Position numbers and translations under genes: made by a program
Source: Gammaproteobacteria bacterium
GTDB lineage: Bacteria > Pseudomonadota > Gammaproteobacteria > Eutrophobiales > Eutrophobiaceae
Assembly (NCBI GenBank): GCA_018676275.1
Contig: JABHFC010000077.1
Span: forward strand, 1 to 11,123
Reading direction: 5' to 3'
Length of the DNA stretch: 11,123 bases
Notes under the pieces: generated by a model
The model's database searches: none
Seen by the model: the letters and a program-made list of their open reading frames with translations, nothing else
Told to the model about the DNA's origin: nothing
In this document: positions 1 to 7,730 of the stretch, piece by piece
Layout of the letters: the number at the start of each line of letters is the position of its first letter
How positions within the stretch are numbered: the stretch's first letter is position 1

Positions 1-1514
1 AAATAGAAAAAGACACTTTGAGCCGGGAGTATGTTGGAGTCTTGTTACCCAATGTCACTAGTACGGTAGTTTGTTATCTCGCGCTACAATTTCTCGGACG
101 AGTTCCTGCAATGCTCAATTATAGTGCTGGCGTACAGATACTTCTCAGCGCATGTGAGACGGCCCAAATAAAAACTGTTTTTACATCAAGAAAATTTATT
201 GAAAGCGCAAGCCTTGCAGATCTTGCTGAAGAACTGGAAAAACATGTTGAGGTAATTTATCTGGAGGATATGCGCACACGAATTTCAACCTTTGCAAAAC
301 TCTTAGGTCTGGCTCGAAGTTATTATCCCCAGTCTCACTATTTTAAATTTAGGCAAAACTCTGACAAAAACGACCCAGCTACAATACTTTTCACTTCCGG
401 TTCAGAAGGTGTACCCAAGGGTGTGGTTCTTTCTCACGTTAATTTGCTGTCAAATTACGCTCAGGGGAAGTGTTATATCGATTTTGGCCCCAGTGACATT
501 ATGTTCAATTGCCTCCCTTTGTTTCATTCCTTTGGATTGAACGTTGGCTGTCTAATGCCACTGTTGGCTGGCAGTAAAACTTTTCTTTACCCGACTCCAT
601 TACACTATCGCATCATACCTGAATTAATTTATGAGTTAGGCGCTACTATTTTCTTTGCTGCCAATACTTTCATGAAAGGTTATGCACGTCATGCACACCC
701 CTATGACTTTCAAAGTTTGCGTTACGCGCTGGCAGGTGCAGAAAAATTGAGTGCGGATACGCAAAAATTATGGATGGAAAAATTTGGTATACGTATTTTG
801 CAAGGTTATGGCGTAACGGAAACCAGCCCGGTAATTGCCGCAAACACACCGATGACCAATCGAGCAGGAACAGTCGGACATTTTATTCCCGATATGGATT
901 ACTACCTTGAACCAGTTGATGGCATTGAACAAGGTGGTCAACTGATTGTGAAAGGTCCAAATGTAATGCTCGGATATTTAATTCACGGTTCTAATGGCCA
1001 GGTAACACCACCCATTACAGATCGTGGAGAAGGCTGGCACAATACTGGTGATATAGCTTTGGTTGATGAAGACGGGTTTATTTCAATTCTCGGCCGTGCT
1101 AAACGCTTTGCAAAGATTGGGGGCGAAATGGTTTCTTTGCTCGCTGTGGAGGAACTGGCAGTACAAACCTGGCCCGATTTTAACCATGCAGCAGTAACTC
1201 TACCTGATGATCGTAAAGGCGAAAAAATAGTTTTGATTAGCAATAATCAAAATGCGAATAGAAAGCAACTCCAGGAAGTCGCAAAGCAATTGAAATATGG
1301 CGAAATTTATATTCCGAAAAAAGTCGTGCTGGCGGAGGAACTGCCTATGTTATCTACCGGTAAAGTAGATTACCTCACATTAACTGCTTTGGCGCTTGCA
1401 GAAGAAAAAACCGGTAGTGGCTGGATAAGTAAGCTCGTAAGTTTAGTCGGTAAGTCGCATTCGGATGACAAAATTGAAAACGCAGAAGTAAACAAATCTG
1501 AACCCGGCGCTTAG
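1..1514 (+). CDS. aas: Aas-type acyl-[ACP] synthetase / 2-acyl-GPE acyltransferase, C-terminal part (5' end outside window)
   Basis: The frame is open from base 3, and the codons before the TTG at 18 already fit the family, so that TTG is internal and the gene starts upstream. What is visible is the AMP-forming ligase domain that activates a fatty acid and loads it on acyl carrier protein, for re-acylation of lysophosphatidylethanolamine at the inner membrane. Counting the codon at 18 as 1, I see the ATP-binding motif TILFTSGSEGVPKG (122-135), LPLFHSFGL (166-174), GYGVTE (263-268), NTGD (342-345), GRAKRFAKIGGEM (359-371) and the likely catalytic lysine in LSTGKVD (K449). LHYRIIPELIYELG and NPYDF/HPYDF-like stretches match Aas of Enterobacteria more than ordinary FadD. 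The last 40 or so residues are a charged tail. The N-terminal acyltransferase (and any transporter domain fused to it) would lie off the left edge, so the full architecture cannot be judged. It converges on the minus-strand pcm gene. Confidence 0.9.
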   Translation, partial: IEKDTLSREYVGVLLPNVTSTVVCYLALQFLGRVPAMLNYSAGVQILLSACETAQIKTVFTSRKFIESASLADLAEELEKHVEVIYLEDMRTRISTFAKLLGLARSYYPQSHYFKFRQNSDKNDPATILFTSGSEGVPKGVVLSHVNLLSNYAQGKCYIDFGPSDIMFNCLPLFHSFGLNVGCLMPLLAGSKTFLYPTPLHYRIIPELIYELGATIFFAANTFMKGYARHAHPYDFQSLRYALAGAEKLSADTQKLWMEKFGIRILQGYGVTETSPVIAANTPMTNRAGTVGHFIPDMDYYLEPVDGIEQGGQLIVKGPNVMLGYLIHGSNGQVTPPITDRGEGWHNTGDIALVDEDGFISILGRAKRFAKIGGEMVSLLAVEELAVQTWPDFNHAAVTLPDDRKGEKIVLISNNQNANRKQLQEVAKQLKYGEIYIPKKVVLAEELPMLSTGKVDYLTLTALALAEEKTGSGWISKLVSLVGKSHSDDKIENAEVNKSEPGA

Positions 1515-1640
1515 ACCATAAACGCACAAACTATCGTGGTGAGGCTTTTACCTAAAGATTGGCTCTTAACTTGCGAAATTTCTATATTAATAACTCAATT
1601 CCTCTTACCAAACTGTAATTACAATAGAGTTTACAGAAAA

Positions 1641-2369
1641 TTACTGAGTGCGAGTAAGTGGAACGAAAACTACGGGTAAGATATCCCGTTTAAAAATGGC
1701 TCCCTGAGCATCCTTTTCCAGCACCTGAAGTGATTGAGTTGCGGATTGTTTGCCTACCGGGATAACAATCTTTCCTCCCGGTTTAAGTTGTTCAATCAAT
1801 TCCTGTGGAATGATCTCCGGTGCTGCGGTAACTAAAATTGCATCATAAGGAGCATGCTCCAACCAGCCATGATATCCGTCTCCTATACGTACTGTCGTAT
1901 TGTGATAGCCTAAACGCTGAAGTGTTTCGCTTGCCCGTTCTCCTAGTTCCTCAACAATTTCGATACTATAAACATGTTTTACAAGCTCTGCTAACACAGC
2001 TGCCTGATAACCGGAACCAGTGCCCACTTCAAGCACGATAGAATCTCTGTTAATCGACGCCAGTTCAGTCATCAAGGCGACAATGTATGGCTGAGAAATA
2101 GTTTGATCGTTGCCTATTGGCAAGGGATGATTCAGGTAGGCAAAAGGCTGCATCGAGGATGGAATAAATTCATGACGTGGTACTTTTTTCAGAGCTTCCA
2201 AAATCTGAGGGTCGAGCGCCTCCTTTCCAGTATGTTCACTGGTAAAACGCACTGTTTCTTCTATTTCCTTAACCATCAGTTGCCGCTGACGATGAAAATC
2301 GTCTTCAGCTTTACTATCGCTTACAAATACAAACATCAGGATTAGGAATATGAATTGACGTTTTTTCAT
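1641..2369 (-). CDS. pcm: Protein-L-isoaspartate O-methyltransferase with apparent signal peptide
   Basis: This 242-residue protein transfers methyl from S-adenosylmethionine (SAM) to L-isoaspartyl residues, starting repair of aged proteins. Family motifs are all present: VPRHEFIP (63-70), LPIGNDQTISQPYIVALM (83-100), SAM-binding VLEVGTGSGYQ (112-122), GDGYHGW (163-169), VTAAPEIIPQ (180-189) and LKPGGKIVIPVG (195-206), ending in FVPLTR. E. coli Pcm is cytosolic and about 208 residues long. The extra length here is N-terminal: residues 1-21 are MKKR, a hydrophobic run (FIFLILMFVFV) and SDSKA followed by EDD, a convincing Sec signal with a signal-peptidase site. The ATG at 2369 is preceded by a GAAG-like ribosome site 8 bases away. 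The gene lies about 60 bases downstream of the Tag-like gene on the same strand and probably shares its transcript. No strong terminator is seen in the gap to aas. Enzyme assignment is secure; the periplasmic location is inferred. Confidence 0.93.
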   Translation of the reverse strand: MKKRQFIFLILMFVFVSDSKAEDDFHRQRQLMVKEIEETVRFTSEHTGKEALDPQILEALKKVPRHEFIPSSMQPFAYLNHPLPIGNDQTISQPYIVALMTELASINRDSIVLEVGTGSGYQAAVLAELVKHVYSIEIVEELGERASETLQRLGYHNTTVRIGDGYHGWLEHAPYDAILVTAAPEIIPQELIEQLKPGGKIVIPVGKQSATQSLQVLEKDAQGAIFKRDILPVVFVPLTRTQ

Positions 2370-2429
2370 TAAAATTTCTTCAAGCTGGCTATTCAGTCTT
2401 TAGTTTGAAATTTTCCGATCTGTAATTGA

Positions 2430-3095
2430 TTATTGTACCGACAATGCCAGAATTATACTGATCTGACACATTGGTTTATTGCTCTCCTGTTTCCAGGTGT
2501 TAAAACATTCCTGCACAACTAACCTGGCCTTTTGGCTTTTGGGTTCGCCCTGATAGGCACCCCAACGGTTTAGTGCTCTAATCACATCATTGGTTAATAA
2601 AAATGTATCCTTTCCAGACATACGTAAGAAATAGGGAGCAGAATTACCACCAAGTTGAGCAAAATGTTTTTTTAGTTCCAGCCATAGTCCAACAATATTA
2701 TCGACGGGCCAGTCAGCAAGGAAGCGGCCAAAACCATCTGAGTTCTCTAACAGACCTACCATAGCCTGAGCATTGAACCGAACCGATTTAATTTTGTTCC
2801 AATGTCTAATGATACGCTTGTCTTTCATCAATAAATCCAGATCTTCATCACTCATTGCACTTACCCGATGAATATCAAATCTGGAGAATACCTGTTCAAA
2901 CACAGGCCATTTAGCATCAACCATACTATGTTTCAAACCTGCCCGAAAAATACGCCGTGACATTAACGATAAAAATTCGTTATCTGACATTGAACGCAAT
3001 TCCTGATCTGGTTTTGGGTCACAGTTAAGCGATTCTATTTCAGATGTGCCTCTGAACAATATTGCTGACTCATATATATCTCTAAATGGTGTCAT
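2430..3095 (-). CDS. DNA-3-methyladenine glycosylase I (Tag) family protein, divergent
   Basis: The 221-residue protein matches the Tag fold over its middle: SRRIFRAGLKHSMVDAKWP (46-64), VFEQVFSRFD (65-74), MSDEDLDLLMKDKRIIRH (81-98) and KIKSVRFNAQAM (101-112) parallel the helical core of E. coli Tag, which removes 3-methyladenine from alkylated DNA. It then diverges: GFGRFLADWP (121-130), QLGGNSAPYFLRMSGKDTFLLTNDV (147-171) and a C-terminal FNTWKQES belong to a larger Tag-like subfamily in Proteobacteria. The two Cys/two His zinc site that staples the ends of E. coli Tag is not recognisable (only C25, C196-region and C210 cysteines, without matching histidines). The position of the Tag base-recognition glutamate appears to be arginine (R48) in my manual alignment. 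It is divergent from apt and upstream of pcm. The ATG at 3095 has only a weak GGA ribosome site. Family is fairly sure, substrate is not. Confidence 0.8.
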   Translation of the reverse strand: MTPFRDIYESAILFRGTSEIESLNCDPKPDQELRSMSDNEFLSLMSRRIFRAGLKHSMVDAKWPVFEQVFSRFDIHRVSAMSDEDLDLLMKDKRIIRHWNKIKSVRFNAQAMVGLLENSDGFGRFLADWPVDNIVGLWLELKKHFAQLGGNSAPYFLRMSGKDTFLLTNDVIRALNRWGAYQGEPKSQKARLVVQECFNTWKQESNKPMCQISIILALSVQ

Positions 3096-3209
3096 TTCAA
3101 TCCATTTTTGATTTTGAAGGCCGGAAAAGACTGATTAATTATTTTCTGTGCCGCATCAGGTTTTACCGGTATTATTAATTTGCAAACTACAAGGAAAATA
3201 AAATTAATT

Positions 3210-3725
3210 ATGCAAAGACTTGAAGCCCGTATAAGAAACATCCCGGATTTTCCCAAGCCAGGTATTCAGTTCAAGGACATTACACCTCTGGTGAAAGATC
3301 ATGCAATGCTGAAACTGTCCGTACACCAGTTAATACAACCTTTTTGGGGCGAAAACATAACTGCAGTGGTTGGAATGGAAGCACGTGGTTTTATTTTTGG
3401 TAGTCTTGCGGCATGGGAACTTGGTGTTGGTTTCATTCCCTTACGCAAACCGGGCAAATTACCCTATGATGCACAAAGTGTTTCCTATGATCTTGAATAT
3501 GGTTCAGCTCAACTGGAAGTCCATGTAGATGCATTGAACAGCAACGATCGCGTACTATTAGTTGACGATCTTATTGCAACCGGTGGTACTGCCGTCGCAA
3601 GTTGCGAACTCATAGAAAAACTTGGGGCAGAAATAGTGGCCTGTGCCTTCGTTATTGAGCTGGATGATTTGAAAGGCAGAAAAAAACTGTCCAGGTACTC
3701 GATTCATTCCCTAATCCACTATTGA
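3210..3725 (+). CDS. apt: Adenine phosphoribosyltransferase
   Basis: Apt converts adenine plus PRPP to AMP and pyrophosphate in the cytosol (purine salvage). From the ATG at 3210 the protein is 171 residues, a usual length. It shows IPDFPKPGIQFKDITPL (11-27), the VVGMEARGFIFG segment (53-64), RKPGKLP (79-85), YDLEYG (93-98) and the PRPP-binding loop VLLVDDLIATGGT (115-127), and ends in the common SLIHY. The frame can be extended to a TTG at 3180, but the extra ten residues (QTTRKIKLI) do not look like the family. An AAGG lies 15 bases before the ATG, longer than ideal, and the TTG has no ribosome site, so I prefer the ATG. The gene is divergent from the Tag-like gene. A TATTAT at 3170-3175 could be its -10 element but has no good -35 partner. 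Confidence 0.95.
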   Translation: MQRLEARIRNIPDFPKPGIQFKDITPLVKDHAMLKLSVHQLIQPFWGENITAVVGMEARGFIFGSLAAWELGVGFIPLRKPGKLPYDAQSVSYDLEYGSAQLEVHVDALNSNDRVLLVDDLIATGGTAVASCELIEKLGAEIVACAFVIELDDLKGRKKLSRYSIHSLIHY

Positions 3726-3820
3726 TTTCTGACAAACGCAGCTATTCTTGCGATTTTTATGTTCTGCAATTACTCAACAATACATTGCCTGCCGTTACCT
3801 GGTCTGACTAAAGGGCTATC

Positions 3821-4294
3821 ATGAGAAAAAAGTCCCCTGCCCTTTTCTTACTCTCAATTACCTTAATCTTTTCAAGTATTCTTTTGCAAGCCGCAGTTGA
3901 TGAAAATAACCCGGAATACTTGTTTCAACAAGCTCAGTTACTCTATCACTCTAAACAATACGAATTGGCATTACCCATTTATGAAAAGCTTGTTCAATTA
4001 TCCCCGATGGAGTCCAGCTATCATCACATGCTCGGGAAATGCTATGGAAGAATTGCAGAGGAAGGCAGTTGGCTGACAGCCTTGCGCAATGCCCGTAAAA
4101 CATTGAAGGAATTTAAAATTGCAGTGGAACTGGATGATAGCAATATTCAGGCTTTGCGAGATCTGGAGGAGTTTTATCGCAGAGCCCCTGGATTTCTGGG
4201 TGGCAGCAAAGTTAAGGCAAAAAAAATAAGCAAAAAGCTGTCAAATCTGGAATTAGACGAAAAAGGCGAAAATTCATTACCCGCCGTACCGTGA
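3821..4294 (+). CDS. Exported tetratricopeptide-repeat protein
   Basis: This 157-residue protein has a Sec signal (residues 1 to about 24: MRKK, a hydrophobic run LFLLSITLIFSSILL, then QAAVDE) and no lipobox cysteine, so it should be free in the periplasm. The mature part has TPR-like helices: YLFQQAQLLYHSKQYELALPIYEKLVQLSP (33-62) is a clear TPR unit, then YHHMLGKCYGRIAE (67-80), and TLKEFKIAVELDDSNIQALRDLEEFYRRAP (94-123) is a second good unit. The conserved-looking APGFLGG (122-128) and a Lys-rich, then acidic, tail follow. The ATG at 3821 has a good AAAGGG ribosome site five bases away. It lies 95 bases after apt and 141 bases before prc on the same strand. TPR domains bind other proteins. 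The only clue to its partner is its position before a periplasmic protease. No specific function can be assigned. Confidence 0.8.
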   Translation: MRKKSPALFLLSITLIFSSILLQAAVDENNPEYLFQQAQLLYHSKQYELALPIYEKLVQLSPMESSYHHMLGKCYGRIAEEGSWLTALRNARKTLKEFKIAVELDDSNIQALRDLEEFYRRAPGFLGGSKVKAKKISKKLSNLELDEKGENSLPAVP

Positions 4295-4435
4295 CAACTG
4301 CTGATTTGAACGCTATGCTACTTTGACCTAAAAAACACTATACTTTCAGTCGTGACATTATTTTGTATTGCGTGAATGGAACCTCCGCCAGTTTATAGAC
4401 GTCCAAGTCTCATACAATAAATATTAACTATTTTT

Positions 4436-6502
4436 ATGAAAAAAATAACTAGCATCATTTTAGTCTGTATCAGTCTTTTTTTGCCCGCCCTGGCAGAAAT
4501 ACCAACTGTTCCTCTCTCCGAACTAAAACCTGACACTAAACACAAAAAAGCGGCTGAAATGATCACGCGCATCATTGAAAATTATCATTACAAGAAAAAA
4601 CCACTTGATGATCAACTGTCAAGTCAGATGCTGGATAATTATTTAAAGAGTCTGGACCAAAATCATAGTTTTTTTATCCTTCAGGATATTAAGGAATTTG
4701 AGGACTATCGTTATAGACTGGATAACTATCTTGAAAAAACTAATCTATTCCCTGCTTTCGTCATATTTCGCCGCTATCGTCAGCGTATAGACGAACGTGT
4801 GCAATATGCGCTTGAATTGCTGAAATCGGATTTTGATTTTTCCCTGAATGAAGAATATCAATTTGATCGTCGTGAATCTGACTGGGCAGAAGACCGACTG
4901 ACGTTGGATGAGTTATGGCGCAAAAGAATCAAAAATGATTATTTGAGCCTGCTACTGTCCGACAAAGAAGAACCTGATATCAAGGATACCTTGTCAAAAC
5001 GTTACAAACGATTAAAAACGAGCACCTTCCAGCTTGACGCAAACGATGTATTTCAAACTTATATTAACGCTTACACAACTGCAATTGAGCCACATACTTC
5101 CTATTTTTCGCCGCGCACTTCCGAAAATTTTGATATCAGCATGCGATTGTCATTAGAAGGAATCGGTGCCGTATTACGTGGTGATACCGATTACACCCAG
5201 GTTCAAAGAATTGTTCCAGGCGGACCTGCAGATTTAAGTGGCCAACTTCATGCCGAAGACAAGATTGTAGGAGTAGGACAAAATAGTGATGGTGAGATTG
5301 TCGATGTGATCGGCTGGCGTCTTGATGATGTCGTTGACCTGATTCGAGGTGCCAAAGATACAGAGGTGCGACTGGAGGTGCTTCCGAAATCCAGTGGTCT
5401 CGAAGGCCCTAATAAGGTTATCTCAATTATCAGGGATAAAATTAAACTGGAAGAACAAGCTGCGAAATCATCTATTATAGAAATCCCAGAAAGTACCGGT
5501 CGTATAGGTGTAATTGATGTCCCCACATTTTATAGCGACTTTGCAGCCCAGGCACGCGGGGACAAAAATTACAAAAGTACCAGTCGTGATGTACGTAAGA
5601 TATTGGCCGAGCTACAAAATGAAAATATAGATGGAATTATTATTGATCTACGAAGTAATGGTGGAGGTTCTTTGACAGAAGCGCTGGAGTTTACCGGGTT
5701 GTTTATTGAAACAGGACCCGTTGTTCAAACCAAAGATTCACGTGGTAGAATAGAAATTAATAATGATCCTGACCCTGGGATTACCTATGCGGGGCCTCTC
5801 GCCGTGCTGGTAGATAGAAACAGTGCTTCTGCATCAGAAATATTCGCTGGCGCAATCCAGGATTATCGTCGTGGCATAATTATCGGCGAACCGACTTTCG
5901 GCAAGGGTACTGTGCAACAAATAGTCGATCTCAATCGGATAGCCCGAGACTCAAATAACAAGCACGGTCGTTTGAAAACAACTATAGCTCAATTTTTCCG
6001 AATTAGCGGTGGAAGTAATCAGCATAAAGGTGTCGTACCAGATATAGTTTTTCCAACAGCCGAAACCGCCCATGATCATGGAGAACGTTCCCTCGACAAT
6101 GCGCTGCCGTGGGAAAAGATTGAACCAGCCAGCTACTTGTCTGCCAGTGCTCCCGTTGATAGTTTTCATCGAGCCAAGCAGCAATACGAGGTTCGTATCA
6201 AATCAAATAAGTTGTTTCAATTGTTACTCGAAAAACAGGCGCTCACTCAGGCTGCCAGTGATAAAAAATCTGTGTCCTTGTTGAAAGACGAACGCGAAAA
6301 TGAAAGAGAAAAATTGCTGGATACTAAATTGCGACTGGAAAATGAATTTAGAATCGCGCAAGGTTTGGAGCCTCTTGCCAAAGATGAAGAAGCGGATGAA
6401 GCGGAGAAAGAAGAACTAAACACTATAGATGTGATTCTGGATGAGACTGCACACATATTATTCGATTTAATTTCACCGGCACACTCCACAGCACAACTTT
6501 GA
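4436..6502 (+). CDS. prc: Periplasmic tail-specific (C-terminal processing) protease Prc/Tsp, S41 family
   Basis: Prc degrades or trims periplasmic proteins from non-polar C-termini; in E. coli it processes FtsI and degrades the peptidoglycan hydrolase MepS. At 688 residues it is close to E. coli Prc (682). A signal peptide covers residues 1-20 (hydrophobic run ending in ALA before EIP). The N-terminal helical domain contains LDQNHSFFILQDI (73-85). A PDZ domain spans about 238-318 (GIGAVL, VPGGPADLSGQLHAEDKIVGVG), and the S41 core spans about 355-545. Catalytic residues by alignment to E. coli Ser452/Lys477 (precursor numbering) are S465 in NSASASE and K490 in TFGKGTVQQ; the conserved D476 is also present. 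The C-terminal domain is charged, with an acidic DEEADEAEKEE stretch near 650-660. There is no recognisable Shine-Dalgarno before the ATG at 4436; the leader is AT-rich. It follows the exported TPR gene. Confidence 0.96.
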   Translation: MKKITSIILVCISLFLPALAEIPTVPLSELKPDTKHKKAAEMITRIIENYHYKKKPLDDQLSSQMLDNYLKSLDQNHSFFILQDIKEFEDYRYRLDNYLEKTNLFPAFVIFRRYRQRIDERVQYALELLKSDFDFSLNEEYQFDRRESDWAEDRLTLDELWRKRIKNDYLSLLLSDKEEPDIKDTLSKRYKRLKTSTFQLDANDVFQTYINAYTTAIEPHTSYFSPRTSENFDISMRLSLEGIGAVLRGDTDYTQVQRIVPGGPADLSGQLHAEDKIVGVGQNSDGEIVDVIGWRLDDVVDLIRGAKDTEVRLEVLPKSSGLEGPNKVISIIRDKIKLEEQAAKSSIIEIPESTGRIGVIDVPTFYSDFAAQARGDKNYKSTSRDVRKILAELQNENIDGIIIDLRSNGGGSLTEALEFTGLFIETGPVVQTKDSRGRIEINNDPDPGITYAGPLAVLVDRNSASASEIFAGAIQDYRRGIIIGEPTFGKGTVQQIVDLNRIARDSNNKHGRLKTTIAQFFRISGGSNQHKGVVPDIVFPTAETAHDHGERSLDNALPWEKIEPASYLSASAPVDSFHRAKQQYEVRIKSNKLFQLLLEKQALTQAASDKKSVSLLKDERENEREKLLDTKLRLENEFRIAQGLEPLAKDEEADEAEKEELNTIDVILDETAHILFDLISPAHSTAQL

Positions 6503-6660
6503 TCATCTAAGTTTTAGAGTGCTGAGGAATTTTATTAGTAAGACGCAGTTATTTGCAGGCTAATACAGGTCACGTAAATACTTATTAGACAGTGCAGAAA
6601 AAGTGGTGATTTATTATCTTGTTCAAAATTTCTTATGAATAATAAATTTCGTTTATAGAT

Positions 6661-6666
6661 TATAAT
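6661..6666 (+). promoter_or_regulatory. Possible -10 element for the deacetylase gene
   Basis: A perfect TATAAT lies 34 bases before the TTG start at 6700, giving a short leader if used. No convincing -35 hexamer is found 16-18 bases upstream, where the DNA is simply AT-rich. The element fits the choice of the TTG start, because no other start codon lies downstream before residue 31. Confidence 0.3.
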
Positions 6667-6699
6667 CCCAACTTCACTTATTCGGCACAATCAAGACAA

Positions 6700-7641
6700 T
6701 TGAACACCGGCTTTATATACGATAGTGCATTTTTGAAGCATGATACCGGTATTGGGCATCCGGAATGTCACGATCGGCTATTAGTGACGATGAATCATAT
6801 CCAGACTCTACCATGGTATAAAAATTTACATCAGCTCAATACCTTGCCCATTGAACAAAAATGGTTAGCGACTACCCATGCCAGCAGCTATATCCATCGG
6901 GCTGAAGAGGCATGCAAATCAAACCAGGCATTTCTCGATTCCATGGATGTCACCATTAGTCCTAACTCTTATGATGTCGCCCTACTTGCCGCCGGTGCTC
7001 CTCTCATTATCGCTGATGAAATAATTCAGGGAAATATCACTAATGGTTTTGTATTAGCCCGGCCCCCCGGTCATCACGCAGAACGTAAACAAGCAATGGG
7101 TTTTTGCCTTTTCAATAACGTCGCTGTCCTGGCCCGCTACCTGCAAAAACATTATGGCATAGAGAAAGTATTAATACTCGATTGGGATGTACATCATGGT
7201 AATGGTACACAGCATACCTTTGAGGAAGACCCTTCTGTTTTATATATAAGCACTCATGAATATCCATACTATCCCGGCACAGGGGCGTATAGCGAAACAG
7301 GTATAGGTAAGGGAGAAGGGGCAACCCTCAATTGTCCTATGCCCGCCGGTGTTGGATCAAAAGATTACGAAATCGCTTTCAAAGACAAAATTTTGCCGAA
7401 AATTGATGGGTTCAAACCAGATTTCATAATTATTTCGGCAGGTTTTGATGCCCATGAAGATGACCCCTTGGGACACATTTTACTGAACACTGATTTTTTT
7501 GGCTGGATGACTCAGCGTATGCTTGAAGCGGCAGAAAAACATTGCCAGGGACGAATAGTTTCGGTTTTGGAGGGTGGATACGATTTAACAGCTCTTCCAT
7601 TGTGTGTGGCAAAACATTTGGGTGCATTATCTAACAATTAG
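6700..7641 (+). CDS. Histone deacetylase-like (arginase/deacetylase fold) amidohydrolase
   Basis: The 313-residue protein is a zinc-dependent deacetylase of the HDAC/acetoin-utilisation/acetylpolyamine amidohydrolase superfamily, probably cytosolic. It keeps the active site: RPPGHHAE (121-128) with the tandem histidines, DWDVHHGNG (161-169) giving zinc ligands D163 and H165, AGFDAHEDDPLG (247-258) with zinc ligand D250, and LEGGYDL (290-296) with the catalytic tyrosine Y294. The N-terminal HDTGIGHPECHDRL (14-27) is also typical. No signal peptide is seen. The start must be the TTG at 6700: the frame is open back to a stop at 6643 but has no ATG or GTG, the family normally begins close to this point, and a TATAAT at 6661-6666 would place the transcript start just before it. 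The ribosome site is poor. It lies 197 bases after prc and 89 before mtaB. Substrate (acetyl-lysine, acetylpolyamine or another amide) cannot be told from sequence. Confidence 0.92.
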   Translation: MNTGFIYDSAFLKHDTGIGHPECHDRLLVTMNHIQTLPWYKNLHQLNTLPIEQKWLATTHASSYIHRAEEACKSNQAFLDSMDVTISPNSYDVALLAAGAPLIIADEIIQGNITNGFVLARPPGHHAERKQAMGFCLFNNVAVLARYLQKHYGIEKVLILDWDVHHGNGTQHTFEEDPSVLYISTHEYPYYPGTGAYSETGIGKGEGATLNCPMPAGVGSKDYEIAFKDKILPKIDGFKPDFIIISAGFDAHEDDPLGHILLNTDFFGWMTQRMLEAAEKHCQGRIVSVLEGGYDLTALPLCVAKHLGALSNN

Positions 7642-7683
7642 TGAATGCATTTTATATTGACTGTATATTCACCACATCTGTTT

Positions 7684-7689
7684 TATAAT
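7684..7689 (+). promoter_or_regulatory. Possible -10 element for mtaB
   Basis: A perfect TATAAT sits 41 bases before the mtaB ATG. The nearest -35-like hexamer, TTGACT at 7657-7662, is 21 bases away, longer than the usual 16-18 spacing. This suggests mtaB may have its own promoter in addition to read-through from the deacetylase gene. Confidence 0.3.
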
Positions 7690-7730
7690 CTCGCCCCAAA
7701 TTACATTACCGTCATACTTTATTTCTCAAT

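Noticed and set aside
1613..1636. CTGTAA / TTACAG inverted repeat between aas and pcm as a terminator
   Set aside because: The stem is only six mostly AT base pairs with a 12-base loop, and no U-tract follows on either strand.
3180..3209. Ten-codon N-terminal extension of apt from a TTG
   Set aside because: The extra residues do not resemble Apt, the TTG has no ribosome site, and a possible -10 at 3170-3175 would start transcription at or after it.
3737..3757. CGCA / TGCG hairpin followed by ATTTTTAT after apt as a terminator
   Set aside because: The stem has just four base pairs with an eight-base loop, too weak to call.
4323..4344. TTGACC and TATACT upstream of prc as a promoter
   Set aside because: The two hexamers are only ten bases apart, too close for sigma-70 recognition.
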